A stretch of DNA of 64,000 bases. Source: JAFGTX01 sp942492225. GTDB lineage: Bacteria > Bacillota > Clostridia > Peptostreptococcales > Acidaminobacteraceae. Where the stretch lies: assembly GCA_942492225.1 (NCBI GenBank), contig CALODS010000007.1, forward strand, positions 1-64,000. The letters are read 5' to 3'. Below are positions 26,254-34,429 of this stretch, piece by piece. How positions within the stretch are numbered: position 1 is the first letter of the stretch; every line of letters begins with the position of its first letter. The notes under the pieces are model-generated. The model saw only the letters and a program-made list of their open reading frames with translations, had not been told where the DNA came from and made no database searches. The position numbers and the translations under genes are program-made.

Positions 26254-27129
26254 TTAATCATCAATTTCTGTAAGTTTTTTATTGATGTTACTATTAATTT
26301 CTACATACTTATCACCCAAAGTCTCAGTCAAGACATCATCAATTTGAGCTATAAAAATATTACTTAGCATGAGTAGATCTGGATGCTGATCTACTGCAAC
26401 ACGAAATCTTTTTTCAGATAAATCACCATTGCATATGATCAATAAGCTAGGTAGATGTAGATATCTATTTTGACACTCATCACTTTTAAAATACTCAACA
26501 TACTTACTTATTTTCTCTTTGATTTTATATAAGTCTTCAGTTCCACGATCATATTCTAAAAAGAATCGTTTAAGATATTTATTCATCCCCTTGGTAACAA
26601 TCAGAGTAAATTCTCCATCCGGTCTTAATGCTAACTCCTCATTAATCCTTCTAAGACCGACCTTTTTTTCTCCAGCAAATGAATCTAATTTTGTATTAGC
26701 ATTACTCGCGTTTGAAAAGGCTATTCTTATTTTTGTTATGTCGATAGTATGATCCATTCGCGTAGGATCGTTGATGTTATATCTGTAATCCCATCCAAAC
26801 TCTTTGACAGTCATACTAGCATTTGAGGCTAAATAAAATATTGATGCTTTGTCCAAGCAATAGTAACCCTCACCAGATCCCTTATCAACTTTGGGGAATG
26901 ATCTAAACAAATACCAATCCTTGTATAATCGATTTAAATACGTTCTTGTCCTGGATAACGAAAGACCTAAGAATGAAGATAAATCAGATGTCCTGGCATA
27001 TCTCATATCGTGTAAAAACTCTATAATTTTATGTTCGGTGCGATTAGGCAACGTCTTAGATACATGCTCATGAACATCACCAGGTAAATCTGTACGCTCT
27101 AAGTTACGCTTACCCCTAACTGTTCCCAT
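26254..27129 (-). CDS. Replication-relaxation family protein
   Basis: About 291 residues. An N-terminal winged helix (about 25-95: RTEHKIIEFLHDMRYARTSDLSSFLGLSLSRTRTYLNRLY) is followed by a domain with LRPDGEFTL ... FFLEYDRGTED, an acidic nuclease-like motif typical of the Replic_Relax family (PF13814-like). Such proteins occur on Gram-positive plasmids and conjugative elements, where they are thought to act in replication or DNA processing. No classical relaxase is seen, so this is the best candidate for the oriT-processing protein. ATG 27129 overlaps the primase gene by 14 bases. Confidence 0.75.
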   Translation of the reverse strand: MGTVRGKRNLERTDLPGDVHEHVSKTLPNRTEHKIIEFLHDMRYARTSDLSSFLGLSLSRTRTYLNRLYKDWYLFRSFPKVDKGSGEGYYCLDKASIFYLASNASMTVKEFGWDYRYNINDPTRMDHTIDITKIRIAFSNASNANTKLDSFAGEKKVGLRRINEELALRPDGEFTLIVTKGMNKYLKRFFLEYDRGTEDLYKIKEKISKYVEYFKSDECQNRYLHLPSLLIICNGDLSEKRFRVAVDQHPDLLMLSNIFIAQIDDVLTETLGDKYVEINSNINKKLTEIDD

Positions 27130-28918
27130 CTTCAAACACTTCCTTTCGATTAATTAGCTCACTATTTTTTTGAAGCGGGCGCCGGTTACCAACATACCCA
27201 CAAGGGCCCACAGTATCTACGGCTAACAAATTCTCACTGTGGACTTCGTGGATATATTGATAACCGGATTCAAGCGGTGGACCTCCGGTCATTTTGGAAG
27301 CCATACCCACCAGCCTCTCATAATGTTTATTGGGAACTTGCACCGTTTTAATTTCCTCCTCACTCAACGCTCTATGCATTGAAATAACTTTATTTGAACT
27401 ATATGACTCAATTTCTATTTTTTTTGATTTGCGCCTTAAGTTTTTTGTCTTTTGTACCCCAGTTGGGGTACAAATTTGTCCACAATCGCCCTTGAACATC
27501 AACTGTTGGGGTACATCTGGGGTACATAATAAATTATTTTCTGCTTGGTTTACTGATTGGGGTACAATTGGGGTACAATGTGATTTATATCTGTTTTCAA
27601 TTGCTTCATTTTCTTGATCACAATCATTTTTAGTTGTTTCTAATAGGCTTATTTTAGTCTTTGCTCCTCGTCCAGCACCAAATACTTCAACTTTAATTTT
27701 ATCCGCACACAAGCCAGTTTTAATATGCTTAATTACTTCTTTAAGTGACCTTTCTTTGACCTTAAATCCCGATGATTCTCTTAGCTCTTCAACTAGTTCT
27801 TTCTGTGACCCAAGAAAGTCACCATTTTGCTTCAAATAAAAGAGGAGATCATCAATAATCTCTTCAAAGTGGCTATTTTTACGTTCTGTACGTTCTTTCT
27901 TGTGATTCCTAAATGCTACTATTTTACCAATATTTATCTTAATACCAGTCATTTCATAGATGTAATTTAGAGGAATCCTATTGTCACCGTTATATGCGCT
28001 TTTAATACATTTCTTTAGTTCCTTTTCTGTGAGTGCCGGTGTATTAAGTTTATTCCAGTTCTTCATTTCCTTATATGCATCAGCACTTGTATACGCAGAG
28101 TATTGAAAAACCTTTGCCAGTGAGAATGCAGCTTGATTTCTAGCACCATCAGCAACGCCTTTTCTTAATGCAATGATCGCTGGGTGATTTAATAAATTTT
28201 CCTTACTACTTTCTTTAACTAGATAATTTGTCTCTAATGCCTTCTCATACCAGTTTTTAAATTTTAGCATTGTGAAACGATTCTCTTCTTTATAAAAGTG
28301 GATATCCTTTGGAATCCTATAATAGTTGCTTACTGATTTAGCGAAGGGATCTCCACCCATACTTACTTGAATTGCTTTAGCTATTTTTGAATATAATGCC
28401 TGGTTACTTTTATGCCATCCCTTTAGACGCTTTTTAAGCACCCAATACACGTGCCAACCGCCACTAGGCGTTCTATTAATCATCGTTGGTGGTGGTAACT
28501 TTGCTCTTGATGCGCGCTGTAGTACTTCATAAAATTCTATAGATTCATCGATGTCAGTGGCAATCACATTGATATATCTTAAATGATTGTTGTCTTTTTT
28601 ATGTCCTTTTCGGCTACATGAAGTATTCGGAGCAAAAAACAAAGCTTTATCTTGCTGTGCGTGATATAAGAAAGTTTTATAAGTCCTTACACCAAAACAC
28701 TTCTTTTCATCAATATCTTTTGTTCCAGCTTCTTTTACATATGCTATAGTGCTCCAAGCTAAGTGCTCGGAAAATTTAGCAACTCCAGAATCATTTGTTC
28801 CATCTGTTGAAGCTTCATCTGTCATCGTGTCACCAAATGTTAATCTTATAAATTTCTCTAGTAATTCTAAGTCATAGTGTTTCATACGTTGTATTGGTTG
28901 TAATTGTTTAGCACCCAT
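27116..28918 (-). CDS. Plasmid-type replication protein/primase (AEP and PriCT-like domains)
   Basis: 600 residues. Residues about 90-240 carry AEP primase features (INVIATDIDES, TPSGGWHVYWVLK, FAKSVSNYYRIPKD). A PriCT-1-like helical region covers about 255-320 (GVADGARNQAAFSLAKVF ... LTEKELKKCIKSAY). A winged-helix region lies near 350-400. The section at about 440-500 carries three CTPxVPQ/CTPTGVQ repeats that are encoded by a DNA array of GGGGTACA motifs (see separate entry). It is probably the initiator of element replication. ATG 28918 with GAGAGGAG upstream. The 3' end overlaps the replication-relaxation gene. Confidence 0.8.
   Translation of the reverse strand: MGAKQLQPIQRMKHYDLELLEKFIRLTFGDTMTDEASTDGTNDSGVAKFSEHLAWSTIAYVKEAGTKDIDEKKCFGVRTYKTFLYHAQQDKALFFAPNTSCSRKGHKKDNNHLRYINVIATDIDESIEFYEVLQRASRAKLPPPTMINRTPSGGWHVYWVLKKRLKGWHKSNQALYSKIAKAIQVSMGGDPFAKSVSNYYRIPKDIHFYKEENRFTMLKFKNWYEKALETNYLVKESSKENLLNHPAIIALRKGVADGARNQAAFSLAKVFQYSAYTSADAYKEMKNWNKLNTPALTEKELKKCIKSAYNGDNRIPLNYIYEMTGIKINIGKIVAFRNHKKERTERKNSHFEEIIDDLLFYLKQNGDFLGSQKELVEELRESSGFKVKERSLKEVIKHIKTGLCADKIKVEVFGAGRGAKTKISLLETTKNDCDQENEAIENRYKSHCTPIVPQSVNQAENNLLCTPDVPQQLMFKGDCGQICTPTGVQKTKNLRRKSKKIEIESYSSNKVISMHRALSEEEIKTVQVPNKHYERLVGMASKMTGGPPLESGYQYIHEVHSENLLAVDTVGPCGYVGNRRPLQKNSELINRKEVFEDGNS
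27451..27577. repeat. Iteron-like array of TTGGGGTACA motifs inside the primase gene
   Basis: A near-palindrome of two facing sites lies at 27451-27474 (11-bp arms). Tandem pairs with about 11-bp period follow at 27506/27516 and 27557/27568. The second site of the first palindrome is inverted relative to the rest; there the encoded protein motif changes (CTPTGVQ instead of CTPxVPQ) while the DNA motif is kept. That argues for selection on DNA. The half-site matches the palindrome at 4517-4536. Possibly the origin of replication within the rep gene. Confidence 0.6.
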
Positions 28919-28954
28919 GTAATTCTCCTCTCATTAGTTTTTGTAAAACTAAAA

Positions 28955-28995
28955 AAATGTACCTCCAAATCGTTACAGACTTGGGGGTACATTTT
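28955..28995 (-). terminator. Hairpin with T-run between the par genes and the primase gene
   Basis: AAAATGTACCCCCAA pairs with TTGGAGGTACATTTT with one mismatch and continues into a T7 run on the minus strand. It should end the par operon transcript. Its arms contain variants of the GGGGTACA motif, so it may double as a binding site ahead of the primase gene. Confidence 0.6.
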
Positions 28996-29013
28996 AATGT
29001 TCTATTTATATAT

Positions 29014-29089
29014 AACTGAAGCACAAACAAGCTTAAGGGAAAGAATGCTTTTTAATTATTGTTCTTATTAATAAATTTGTGCTTCAGTT
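29014..29089. repeat. 14-bp perfect inverted repeat, wide loop
   Basis: AACTGAAGCACAAA at 29014-29027 and TTTGTGCTTCAGTT at 29076-29089 enclose 48 nt of AT-rich sequence. It lies in the 245-nt gap between the ParR-like and primase genes. It could be a replication or partition site; nothing decides. Confidence 0.45.
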
Positions 29090-29117
29090 TATATCGTTAT
29101 TTGATTTTTCAAACATA

Positions 29118-29149
29118 CAAAAAGAACCACCTACGATTTAGATGATCCT
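29118..29149 (-). terminator. Rho-independent terminator of the parM-parR operon
   Basis: An 11-bp stem (with three G-U pairs) around a 5-nt loop is followed by TTTTTG on the minus strand, 15 bases after the ParR-like stop codon. Confidence 0.7.
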
Positions 29150-29163
29150 TATTCTATATTTGC

Positions 29164-29586
29164 TTATTCTCTGCTCATTGTACTGATCATATTAATACCA
29201 GTAGCAACAAACTTTTCATTTTCTTTAATTACTGCAGTCTCCTTTGTAATAATTACTTCATCATCAATTTTAATGTCTTTTGTGCGATCTCTATTTAACG
29301 GCGTACTAGATACGTCCATTTCTAATTTATGATGCTCTTCTAAACCACGCCATTGATCAATTGTAGCCAAATATTCAATAATATCTTTATAACTGATACT
29401 CATGGCCTTGAGTTTTTCTTCTATTGATCCTACATCTTTTATGGCAACTAACTCAAGACCTTCTGTGATTGTTTCATTCTTATTTTTACGTTTATTGATT
29501 ATTTTCAATGTACTACTTAATCGTTCCGATCCTATATGCGTATCTGAAGGTCTATATGAAGTTGATGTTCCTGATTTAAGTGCCAT
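29164..29586 (-). CDS. ParR-like partner of the actin-like ATPase
   Basis: 140 residues, basic N-terminus (MALKSGTSTSYRPSDTH ... INKRKNKN) and acidic C-terminus. No ribbon-helix-helix is obvious by eye. It is assigned by position only: it starts 8 bases after ParM and is the last gene before the terminator, as ParR is in type II partition operons. ParR would bind a centromere and cap ParM filaments. A different accessory protein is possible. Confidence 0.45.
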   Translation of the reverse strand: MALKSGTSTSYRPSDTHIGSERLSSTLKIINKRKNKNETITEGLELVAIKDVGSIEEKLKAMSISYKDIIEYLATIDQWRGLEEHHKLEMDVSSTPLNRDRTKDIKIDDEVIITKETAVIKENEKFVATGINMISTMSRE

Positions 29587-29594
29587 GTAATCAC

Positions 29595-30812
29595 CTAACT
29601 TACTTCTATAGTTTTTTCATCCGGATTTACTTTTGGCACATGACCATGTTTTTCAGCGTCTTTTATAGCTTCTAAATCATGCTGCAGTTTGCTCGCTATA
29701 TAATAGCCGCGCGCTTCATCTTCATGAGGTTTGTCAGATACTTTAATAGTTGCATGTTTAAATAACTTCAGGTATTCTTCTTGGTTTATTAATTTAAGGT
29801 ATTCTACTGTACCACCCGTTTGATATTGTGCAACAATATCACCTGGATCAATACCGTTGCGCTCTAGTTTATCAAAAGTCTTTTGATTACGTCGTTCTAG
29901 CATCATTTTGAAATGTGGTTTTGCCATCTGTGTTAGATTAATACGCTCACCTTTATACAAAATCTCACTTTGTGACTCTGCAGATAAATATAACAGGTGA
30001 TCTAGTGTTGTTTTATCTTTTTCAAACTTATGTTTTTCTGCAAGATCCTTTTGTAATGAATTTGTCGCTACAGATGATCCAACCTCTATTCCATAAAATC
30101 CCCTACGATCAAATCCTGACTTAGTTAAAATAGCGCAGTCTTCAGTAGATGACCCTAGGTTAGAAATGTAAACTGGTCCTTTTTCTAATTGCTTCATCAT
30201 CCATATATTTTCAATTAATTCCATTTCGATGGTATCAATGTCATACATTGCAGAAAACGCAGATGCAGTTCCTTCTGCAACAAAATCCATCCTGGTTGGT
30301 ATAATTTTCATTTCAAAATTATTGAACTTAGGATGATTCAATCTAACTGTAACTTCACCAGTTCCCTTTTCAAATTCTACTAGCTCTTTCTTACCTTCTG
30401 AATCATAAAATTCTTCAGTTGGTGCTCCAAGTCCAATGCGGACTCTTAATTCCTTTTTATTAGCCTGATAACCAGCAAGAGCTAAGTAAGAATATAACTT
30501 TCCTCTTTCTTTTTCAGCATTTAATCTGCTGTATTTGCTTACATGGTTTGATGCTGTCAATAGGTCACTTCTATGATTTTTTCTTGCAAACTCACCTATG
30601 AAGAAACGTTCTTCTTGACCACAAGCATAACTGATTGTTATATCTAGTAAATCTTCATTCTTCAAATCCATTTCTTTTGAGATATCATCAATTCTACGAT
30701 CATATCCTATGCAAATTGCATTTGGTCCTCTTAGCTTAATTTCTTTACCATCGATAATGGTATGTAGTTTACTGTACATTCTTCCTGGATCATAACCTGC
30801 AATAATTTTCAT
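29595..30812 (-). CDS. parM: ParM/StbA-type actin-like segregation ATPase
   Basis: 405 residues with actin-fold signatures: phosphate 1 loop GYDPGRMYSK at residues 6-15, phosphate 2 loop ISNLGSSTEDCAIL near 217-230, and adenosine motif QYQTGGTVEYL near 340. It resembles plasmid-segregation actins (ParM/AlfA-like) more than MreB. Start ATG 30812 has GGGAGAG upstream. It is the second gene after AbrB. Its presence implies that the element exists at least sometimes as an autonomous, low-copy replicon. Confidence 0.85.
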   Translation of the reverse strand: MKIIAGYDPGRMYSKLHTIIDGKEIKLRGPNAICIGYDRRIDDISKEMDLKNEDLLDITISYACGQEERFFIGEFARKNHRSDLLTASNHVSKYSRLNAEKERGKLYSYLALAGYQANKKELRVRIGLGAPTEEFYDSEGKKELVEFEKGTGEVTVRLNHPKFNNFEMKIIPTRMDFVAEGTASAFSAMYDIDTIEMELIENIWMMKQLEKGPVYISNLGSSTEDCAILTKSGFDRRGFYGIEVGSSVATNSLQKDLAEKHKFEKDKTTLDHLLYLSAESQSEILYKGERINLTQMAKPHFKMMLERRNQKTFDKLERNGIDPGDIVAQYQTGGTVEYLKLINQEEYLKLFKHATIKVSDKPHEDEARGYYIASKLQHDLEAIKDAEKHGHVPKVNPDEKTIEVS

Positions 30813-30844
30813 TTCACTCTCTCCCTTAGCTTTGAATTCATTGT

Positions 30845-31087
30845 TTATAGTTTTGCTATTTCATCTATACATTTAGGACATACATTTTTGCCTTTTAGGT
30901 TTCTAACGTCTTTTGCCTGACCACAGAATATACATGCTGGCTGGTACTTCTTTAAAATAATTGTGTCGCCTTCTACAAAAATTTCTAGTGGATCCCTCTC
31001 AGCAATACTTAAGGTTTTCCTAAGTTCCATTGGAATAACCACCCTTCCTAGTTCATCTACTTTTCTTACAATGCCTATTGACTTCAT
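30845..31087 (-). CDS. AbrB/SpoVT-type transcription regulator with zinc ribbon
   Basis: 80 residues. The swapped-hairpin AbrB domain MKSIGIVRKVDELGRVVIPMEL is at the N-terminus, followed by a C-terminal CxxC...CPKC zinc-ribbon-like tail (residues 53-75). ATG 31087 is preferred because GGGAGAG lies six bases before it and because a longer start would run through the terminator hairpin upstream. It leads the operon with ParM. It probably controls par genes or element transfer, and lies next to the tRNA-Leu boundary. Confidence 0.85.
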   Translation of the reverse strand: MKSIGIVRKVDELGRVVIPMELRKTLSIAERDPLEIFVEGDTIILKKYQPACIFCGQAKDVRNLKGKNVCPKCIDEIAKL

Positions 31088-31117
31088 TTCATTCTCTCCC
31101 TTCAGCTTTTTTGCACT

Positions 31118-31146
31118 AAAAAAGAGCCTCAACAATTTGAGACTCT
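31118..31146 (-). terminator. Terminator-like hairpin in the abrB leader
   Basis: AGAGTCTCAA and TTGAGGCTCT (one mismatch) enclose ATTG and are followed by T6 on the minus strand, 30 bases before the abrB start. If the promoter lies upstream (TATAATAT near 31150), this is an attenuator. Confidence 0.5.
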
Positions 31147-31164
31147 AAAGTTTATATTATATTG

Positions 31165-31197
31165 AAAAAAGAGCTCTCAATTAATGAAAGCTCTTTT
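31165..31197 (-). terminator. Terminator after tRNA-Leu
   Basis: AAAAGAGCT and AGCTCTTTT form a 9-bp stem ending in a T-run on the minus strand, five bases beyond the tRNA 3' end. It seals off tRNA transcription from the element. Confidence 0.75.
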
Positions 31198-31202
31198 CTA
31201 TT

Positions 31203-31288
31203 TGGTGCGGGTGATGGGACTTGAACCCATACGTGCGTAGCACACATGACCCTCAATCATGCCTGTCTGCCGATTCCAGCACACCCGC
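31203..31288 (-). tRNA. tRNA-Leu (anticodon GAG)
   Basis: An 86-nt gene with a 7-bp acceptor stem GCGGGTG/CACCCGC, encoded CCA, D-arm with GGCAGAC, anticodon stem CATGA/TCATG with loop TTGAGGG (anticodon GAG), a long variable arm (GTGCTACGCAC) as in leucine tRNAs, and T-arm GGGTTCAAGTCCC. The putative element starts right at its 3' side, the usual geometry for tRNA-integrated elements. Confidence 0.95.
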
Positions 31289-31317
31289 GTATTTAGTTAT
31301 TATTATTGTCAATTAAG

Positions 31318-31363
31318 GACAACGCCCTCAACCGTGCCTGTCTGCCAATTCCAGCACACCCGC
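31318..31363 (-). pseudogene. Degenerate 5' half of a second tRNA-Leu(GAG)
   Basis: Repeats the acceptor 5' strand, D-arm and anticodon loop (TTGAGGG) of the intact tRNA 75 bases downstream, with a few differences (GGAATTGG instead of GGAATCGG; CACGG stem). After the anticodon loop the match stops and the 3' half is missing. It cannot fold into a tRNA. The shared flank CGCGTATTT upstream shows a duplication of the gene with its flank. Confidence 0.8.
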
Positions 31364-31468
31364 GTATTTCTGAGGTAATTTCATTATAGTTTGAATAGGT
31401 TGGAATGTCAACATTCTAGACATTTTTGAGAATATTCTTTTTATTTGCATAAAACACTACTATTTAAT

Positions 31469-31600
31469 TTAATATAATTCGAATGTTACACTTTTATCAT
31501 ATGACGCTCTTGTATTCCATGTACTTGATGATGAAGCACTCATATTAAATCCTGCTGATTCCAAAATATCAAAACTAGTTATTTGTTTAAAAGATGCATT
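31469..31600 (-). pseudogene. Possible gene remnant
   Basis: An open frame of 43 codons ending FDILESAGFNMSASSSSTWN ... SVTFELY, without a start codon at its open end except an internal ATG. The Ser/Thr-rich end looks like coding sequence, yet there is no promoter or ribosome binding site. The rest of the gap 31364-31776 shows nothing else. Confidence 0.25.
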
Positions 31601-31776
31601 TTACAAGGTAACACAAGATTATACTGCTCATTTAATATGAAATAAATGAGCAACCAATTATACACTCAACTGCACCAAATAATACATTTTGTAGTTTTGT
31701 TTACAAATTATGTATATACTCATAGTGACAATGCATTGTTAAATTCATCTAAAACAGTATAAAAGGAGAATACGAT

Positions 31777-32316
31777 ATGAAAAGAATTAAAGATATGTCA
31801 AAGTACATCAGTCTTATATTAGTCTTATTAATGATGGTTTCGTCTATTGCCTATGCAACAGAATCAGTTGCTTATAGTATGAGATACGAAGGTGAAAGAG
31901 CCGTTATGTATTTTATTGATGACCAGCCCGGATTTTATCATGTAGGAGGAACTGTTTCGTGGAGAAATAATAATCCTGGTAACTTAAGAAGATCTGACGC
32001 ACAAATTGGACATGATGGTAACTTTGCTATTTTTGCAAGTTACTCAAGTGGCTATAGTGCAATGAAAAATCTTATATTTAGTTCAAGCCTATATTCTGGC
32101 TGTACGATTGAAACAATGATTGCTAAATATGCGCCATCATCAGAAAACAATACTGAAGCGTATATAACTTATCTTGTTAATAAAACAGGTATGTCAAGAA
32201 CAACTAGTTTAAGTTCAATGAGTTCTTCTCAAAGAGATAGCCTTCTATCAGCAATGATTAAACACGAAGGCTTTAGTCGTGGCAGATACGTCAAAACAAA
32301 TATTATGCATTTATAA
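31777..32316 (+). CDS. Secreted protein with RNNNPGNLR-type hydrolase-like domain
   Basis: 179 residues with a signal peptide (cleaved near AYATES). The domain contains WRNNNPGNLRR, FAIFASYSSGYSAM, TIETMIAKYAPSSENNTEAYI and HEGF. This pattern is known from phage and bacterial proteins linked to peptidoglycan (muramidase or transglycosylase-like). Whether the catalytic acid is present I cannot tell. The only plus-strand gene near the element edge, with AAAGGAG upstream and its own terminator. Possibly a leftover of mobile DNA or a secreted wall-active effector. Confidence 0.65.
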   Translation: MKRIKDMSKYISLILVLLMMVSSIAYATESVAYSMRYEGERAVMYFIDDQPGFYHVGGTVSWRNNNPGNLRRSDAQIGHDGNFAIFASYSSGYSAMKNLIFSSSLYSGCTIETMIAKYAPSSENNTEAYITYLVNKTGMSRTTSLSSMSSSQRDSLLSAMIKHEGFSRGRYVKTNIMHL

Positions 32317-32349
32317 ACGACTATACCAACAATAAATTATACACAAGAA

Positions 32350-32381
32350 AATGCGTTATCTAATCTAACTGATAACGCATT
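32350..32381. terminator. Bidirectional terminator between the secreted protein and argD
   Basis: AATGCGTTATC and GATAACGCATT form a perfect 11-bp stem around a 10-nt loop with T-rich tails on both strands. It can stop both the plus-strand gene and the arginine operon. Confidence 0.8.
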
Positions 32382-32394
32382 TCTCTTTTACAAT

Positions 32395-33549
32395 TTATTG
32401 TAATGCCATCTCAAGTTTGCTAAGAAATAAATCTATCTCATCATATGAAATGGTTAATGGAGGGACAACTCTTATGATGTTTTCTCCTGCAGTAATGAGC
32501 AATAAGTTGTCTTCAAAAGCCTTACTGATGATTTCCTTTGCGCTACTATGAAGTTCCAATCCTATTAAAAGACCACTACCTCTCACCTCTTTAATTAGGG
32601 GGGACACCGACATCATTTCTATCAATTTATCTTTCAAATAAGACCCTTTTATTTTAACTTCCTCTAAAAAAGAACTTTCACTTGTTATATCAATGACACT
32701 TTTGGCCACTGCACTCACCAGCGGATTTCCACCGTAAGTGCTGCCGTGATCTCCAAAGTTAAGGACATCCGCTCTTTCGTTTACAATGAAAGCACCGATT
32801 GGTACACCACCACCTAAGCCTTTGGCCATGCAAATAATATCAGGAACAACTCCTACAGATTCGTAGGCGAAGAAAGTACCCATTCTCCCAGCTCCACATT
32901 GGACTTCATCATAAATTAGCAAACTATTGTATGTTTCACATAAATCCTTAAGTCCTTGCAGAAATTCAATTGAAGCTGGCATGACGCCACCTTCTCCTTG
33001 AATAGGTTCAACAATAATGGCACATACATCGCCATTCATACTGTCGTGAACATCTTCAAGGTTATTATACTCACAAGTGATGACATCACCTATTAATGGT
33101 TCAAACTGTTCTTGGTATTTCTTTTGTCCTGTTACACTTAAGGACCCCATTGTGCGTCCATGAAAAGAATTGCTAAAACAAATGATTTTTTGAGTGCTTT
33201 TCTTCTCTGTTTTGCCAAATTTTCTTGCAACTTTTAAAGCACCTTCTATTGCTTCTGAACCACTATTACAAAAGAACACCGCCTTATGTTGTGACAAGCT
33301 TACAAGCTTTTCTGACAATGCATTTTGTTCCTTTGTCCAGTAGAGATTAGAGACATGTAACAATTTATCCGCTTGGTTTTTTATTGTACTAACAATGGCT
33401 GGATGTCCATGTCCTAGGCTATTGACTGCAACACCTGCCACCATATCAAGGTATTCATTGCCTTTGGAATCTACAATCCAAGACCCATGTCCACTTTCCA
33501 TTAATAAATCTATTCGTTTATAGGTTTTCATTACGCTTTCACTATACAT
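32395..33549 (-). CDS. argD: Acetylornithine aminotransferase
   Basis: 384 residues, class III PLP aminotransferase. Visible features: FFCNSGSEAIEGALKVARK (cofactor phosphate site), FHGRTMGSLSVTGQ, IVEPIQGEGGV, LIYDEVQCGAGRMGTFFAYE and PDIICMAKGLGGGVPIGA with the Schiff-base lysine. It converts N-acetylglutamate semialdehyde and glutamate to N-acetylornithine and 2-oxoglutarate. Last gene of the car-arg operon, nine bases after argB, followed by a terminator. Length and motifs are complete. Confidence 0.93.
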   Translation of the reverse strand: MYSESVMKTYKRIDLLMESGHGSWIVDSKGNEYLDMVAGVAVNSLGHGHPAIVSTIKNQADKLLHVSNLYWTKEQNALSEKLVSLSQHKAVFFCNSGSEAIEGALKVARKFGKTEKKSTQKIICFSNSFHGRTMGSLSVTGQKKYQEQFEPLIGDVITCEYNNLEDVHDSMNGDVCAIIVEPIQGEGGVMPASIEFLQGLKDLCETYNSLLIYDEVQCGAGRMGTFFAYESVGVVPDIICMAKGLGGGVPIGAFIVNERADVLNFGDHGSTYGGNPLVSAVAKSVIDITSESSFLEEVKIKGSYLKDKLIEMMSVSPLIKEVRGSGLLIGLELHSSAKEIISKAFEDNLLLITAGENIIRVVPPLTISYDEIDLFLSKLEMALQ

Positions 33550-33558
33550 TTTGCCTCC

Positions 33559-34428
33559 TTAAACAACCATGGTGCCAATACCATCGTTTGAAAATACTTC
33601 TGTTAATAAACTATGTTTAATCATGCCACTGATAATATGAGCCGACTTAGTCCCTTTTTCAAGGGATGTAATACAACTCTTTAATTTTGGCACCATGCCA
33701 TCTTTGATAATACCTGTCTCAATAAGATTTTTTGCCTCTTTTAGCGTAAGGGTTGAAAGGAATGTGCCTTCGTCACCAAATGTCTTATAAACCCCTTTTA
33801 CGTCCGTCATCAACAACAATTTTTCAGCGCCTAAAGCTGCACAAATTTCACCTGCAACATCATCTGCGTTAATATTATAAGTCACACCCGCTTTATCAAA
33901 TCCTATTGGAGATATAATTGGCAAGTAATTGTTGTCTAGTAAAAGTTTTAAATAAGTAGGATTTACCGTCTCTACTTCACCAACATTACCAACATTCATT
34001 TCTTTTTTATCCTTAATGAGTATTTTTTTCTTTGCTTGCATCAAAGCCCCGTCTTTGCCATTTAAACCAACCGCTTTTATACCTTTATTATTAAATAGCA
34101 TGGTGAGGTCTTTGTTTAAATTTCCAGATAGTAACATTTCAATTTCTTTGATTGCAAGGTCATCTGTCACTCTGTAACCACCAACAAACTCTGTTGATAG
34201 CCCTAGCTGTTTAAGACGGCTGCTGATGAACTGCCCCCCACCATGAACGATGACAATTTTAATGCCCATTCTCATCATAAAAATTACGTCATCAATGAAC
34301 GCGTCTTTTTCTATTTGCGCATCCATGATAGATCCACCGAATTTGATAACGAAGATTTTTTTTTCAAATAGTTTCATAAAGTGACCCATCTCAACTAAAT
34401 TATCTATTACTGAATTTTTTTCTGTCAT
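33559..34428 (-). CDS. argB: Acetylglutamate kinase
   Basis: 289 residues, amino acid kinase fold with KFGGSIM near residue 30, IVHGGGQFI, LNGKDGALMQAKK, YNINADDVAGEICAALGAEKLLLMTDVKGVYK and DGMVPKLKSC, all typical. It phosphorylates N-acetylglutamate. ATG 34428 starts just after the stop of the GNAT gene (TAATATG), giving the usual length; an upstream start within the GNAT gene would add an odd extension. The N-terminal arginine-sensing helix (MTEKNSVIDNLVEMGHFMKLF) is present, so arginine feedback is likely. Confidence 0.93.
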   Translation of the reverse strand: MTEKNSVIDNLVEMGHFMKLFEKKIFVIKFGGSIMDAQIEKDAFIDDVIFMMRMGIKIVIVHGGGQFISSRLKQLGLSTEFVGGYRVTDDLAIKEIEMLLSGNLNKDLTMLFNNKGIKAVGLNGKDGALMQAKKKILIKDKKEMNVGNVGEVETVNPTYLKLLLDNNYLPIISPIGFDKAGVTYNINADDVAGEICAALGAEKLLLMTDVKGVYKTFGDEGTFLSTLTLKEAKNLIETGIIKDGMVPKLKSCITSLEKGTKSAHIISGMIKHSLLTEVFSNDGIGTMVV

Positions 34429-34429
34429 A

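Noticed and set aside
31290..31363. Second complete tRNA gene
   Set aside because: Only the 5' half is present; the sequence after the anticodon loop does not form the variable and T arms.
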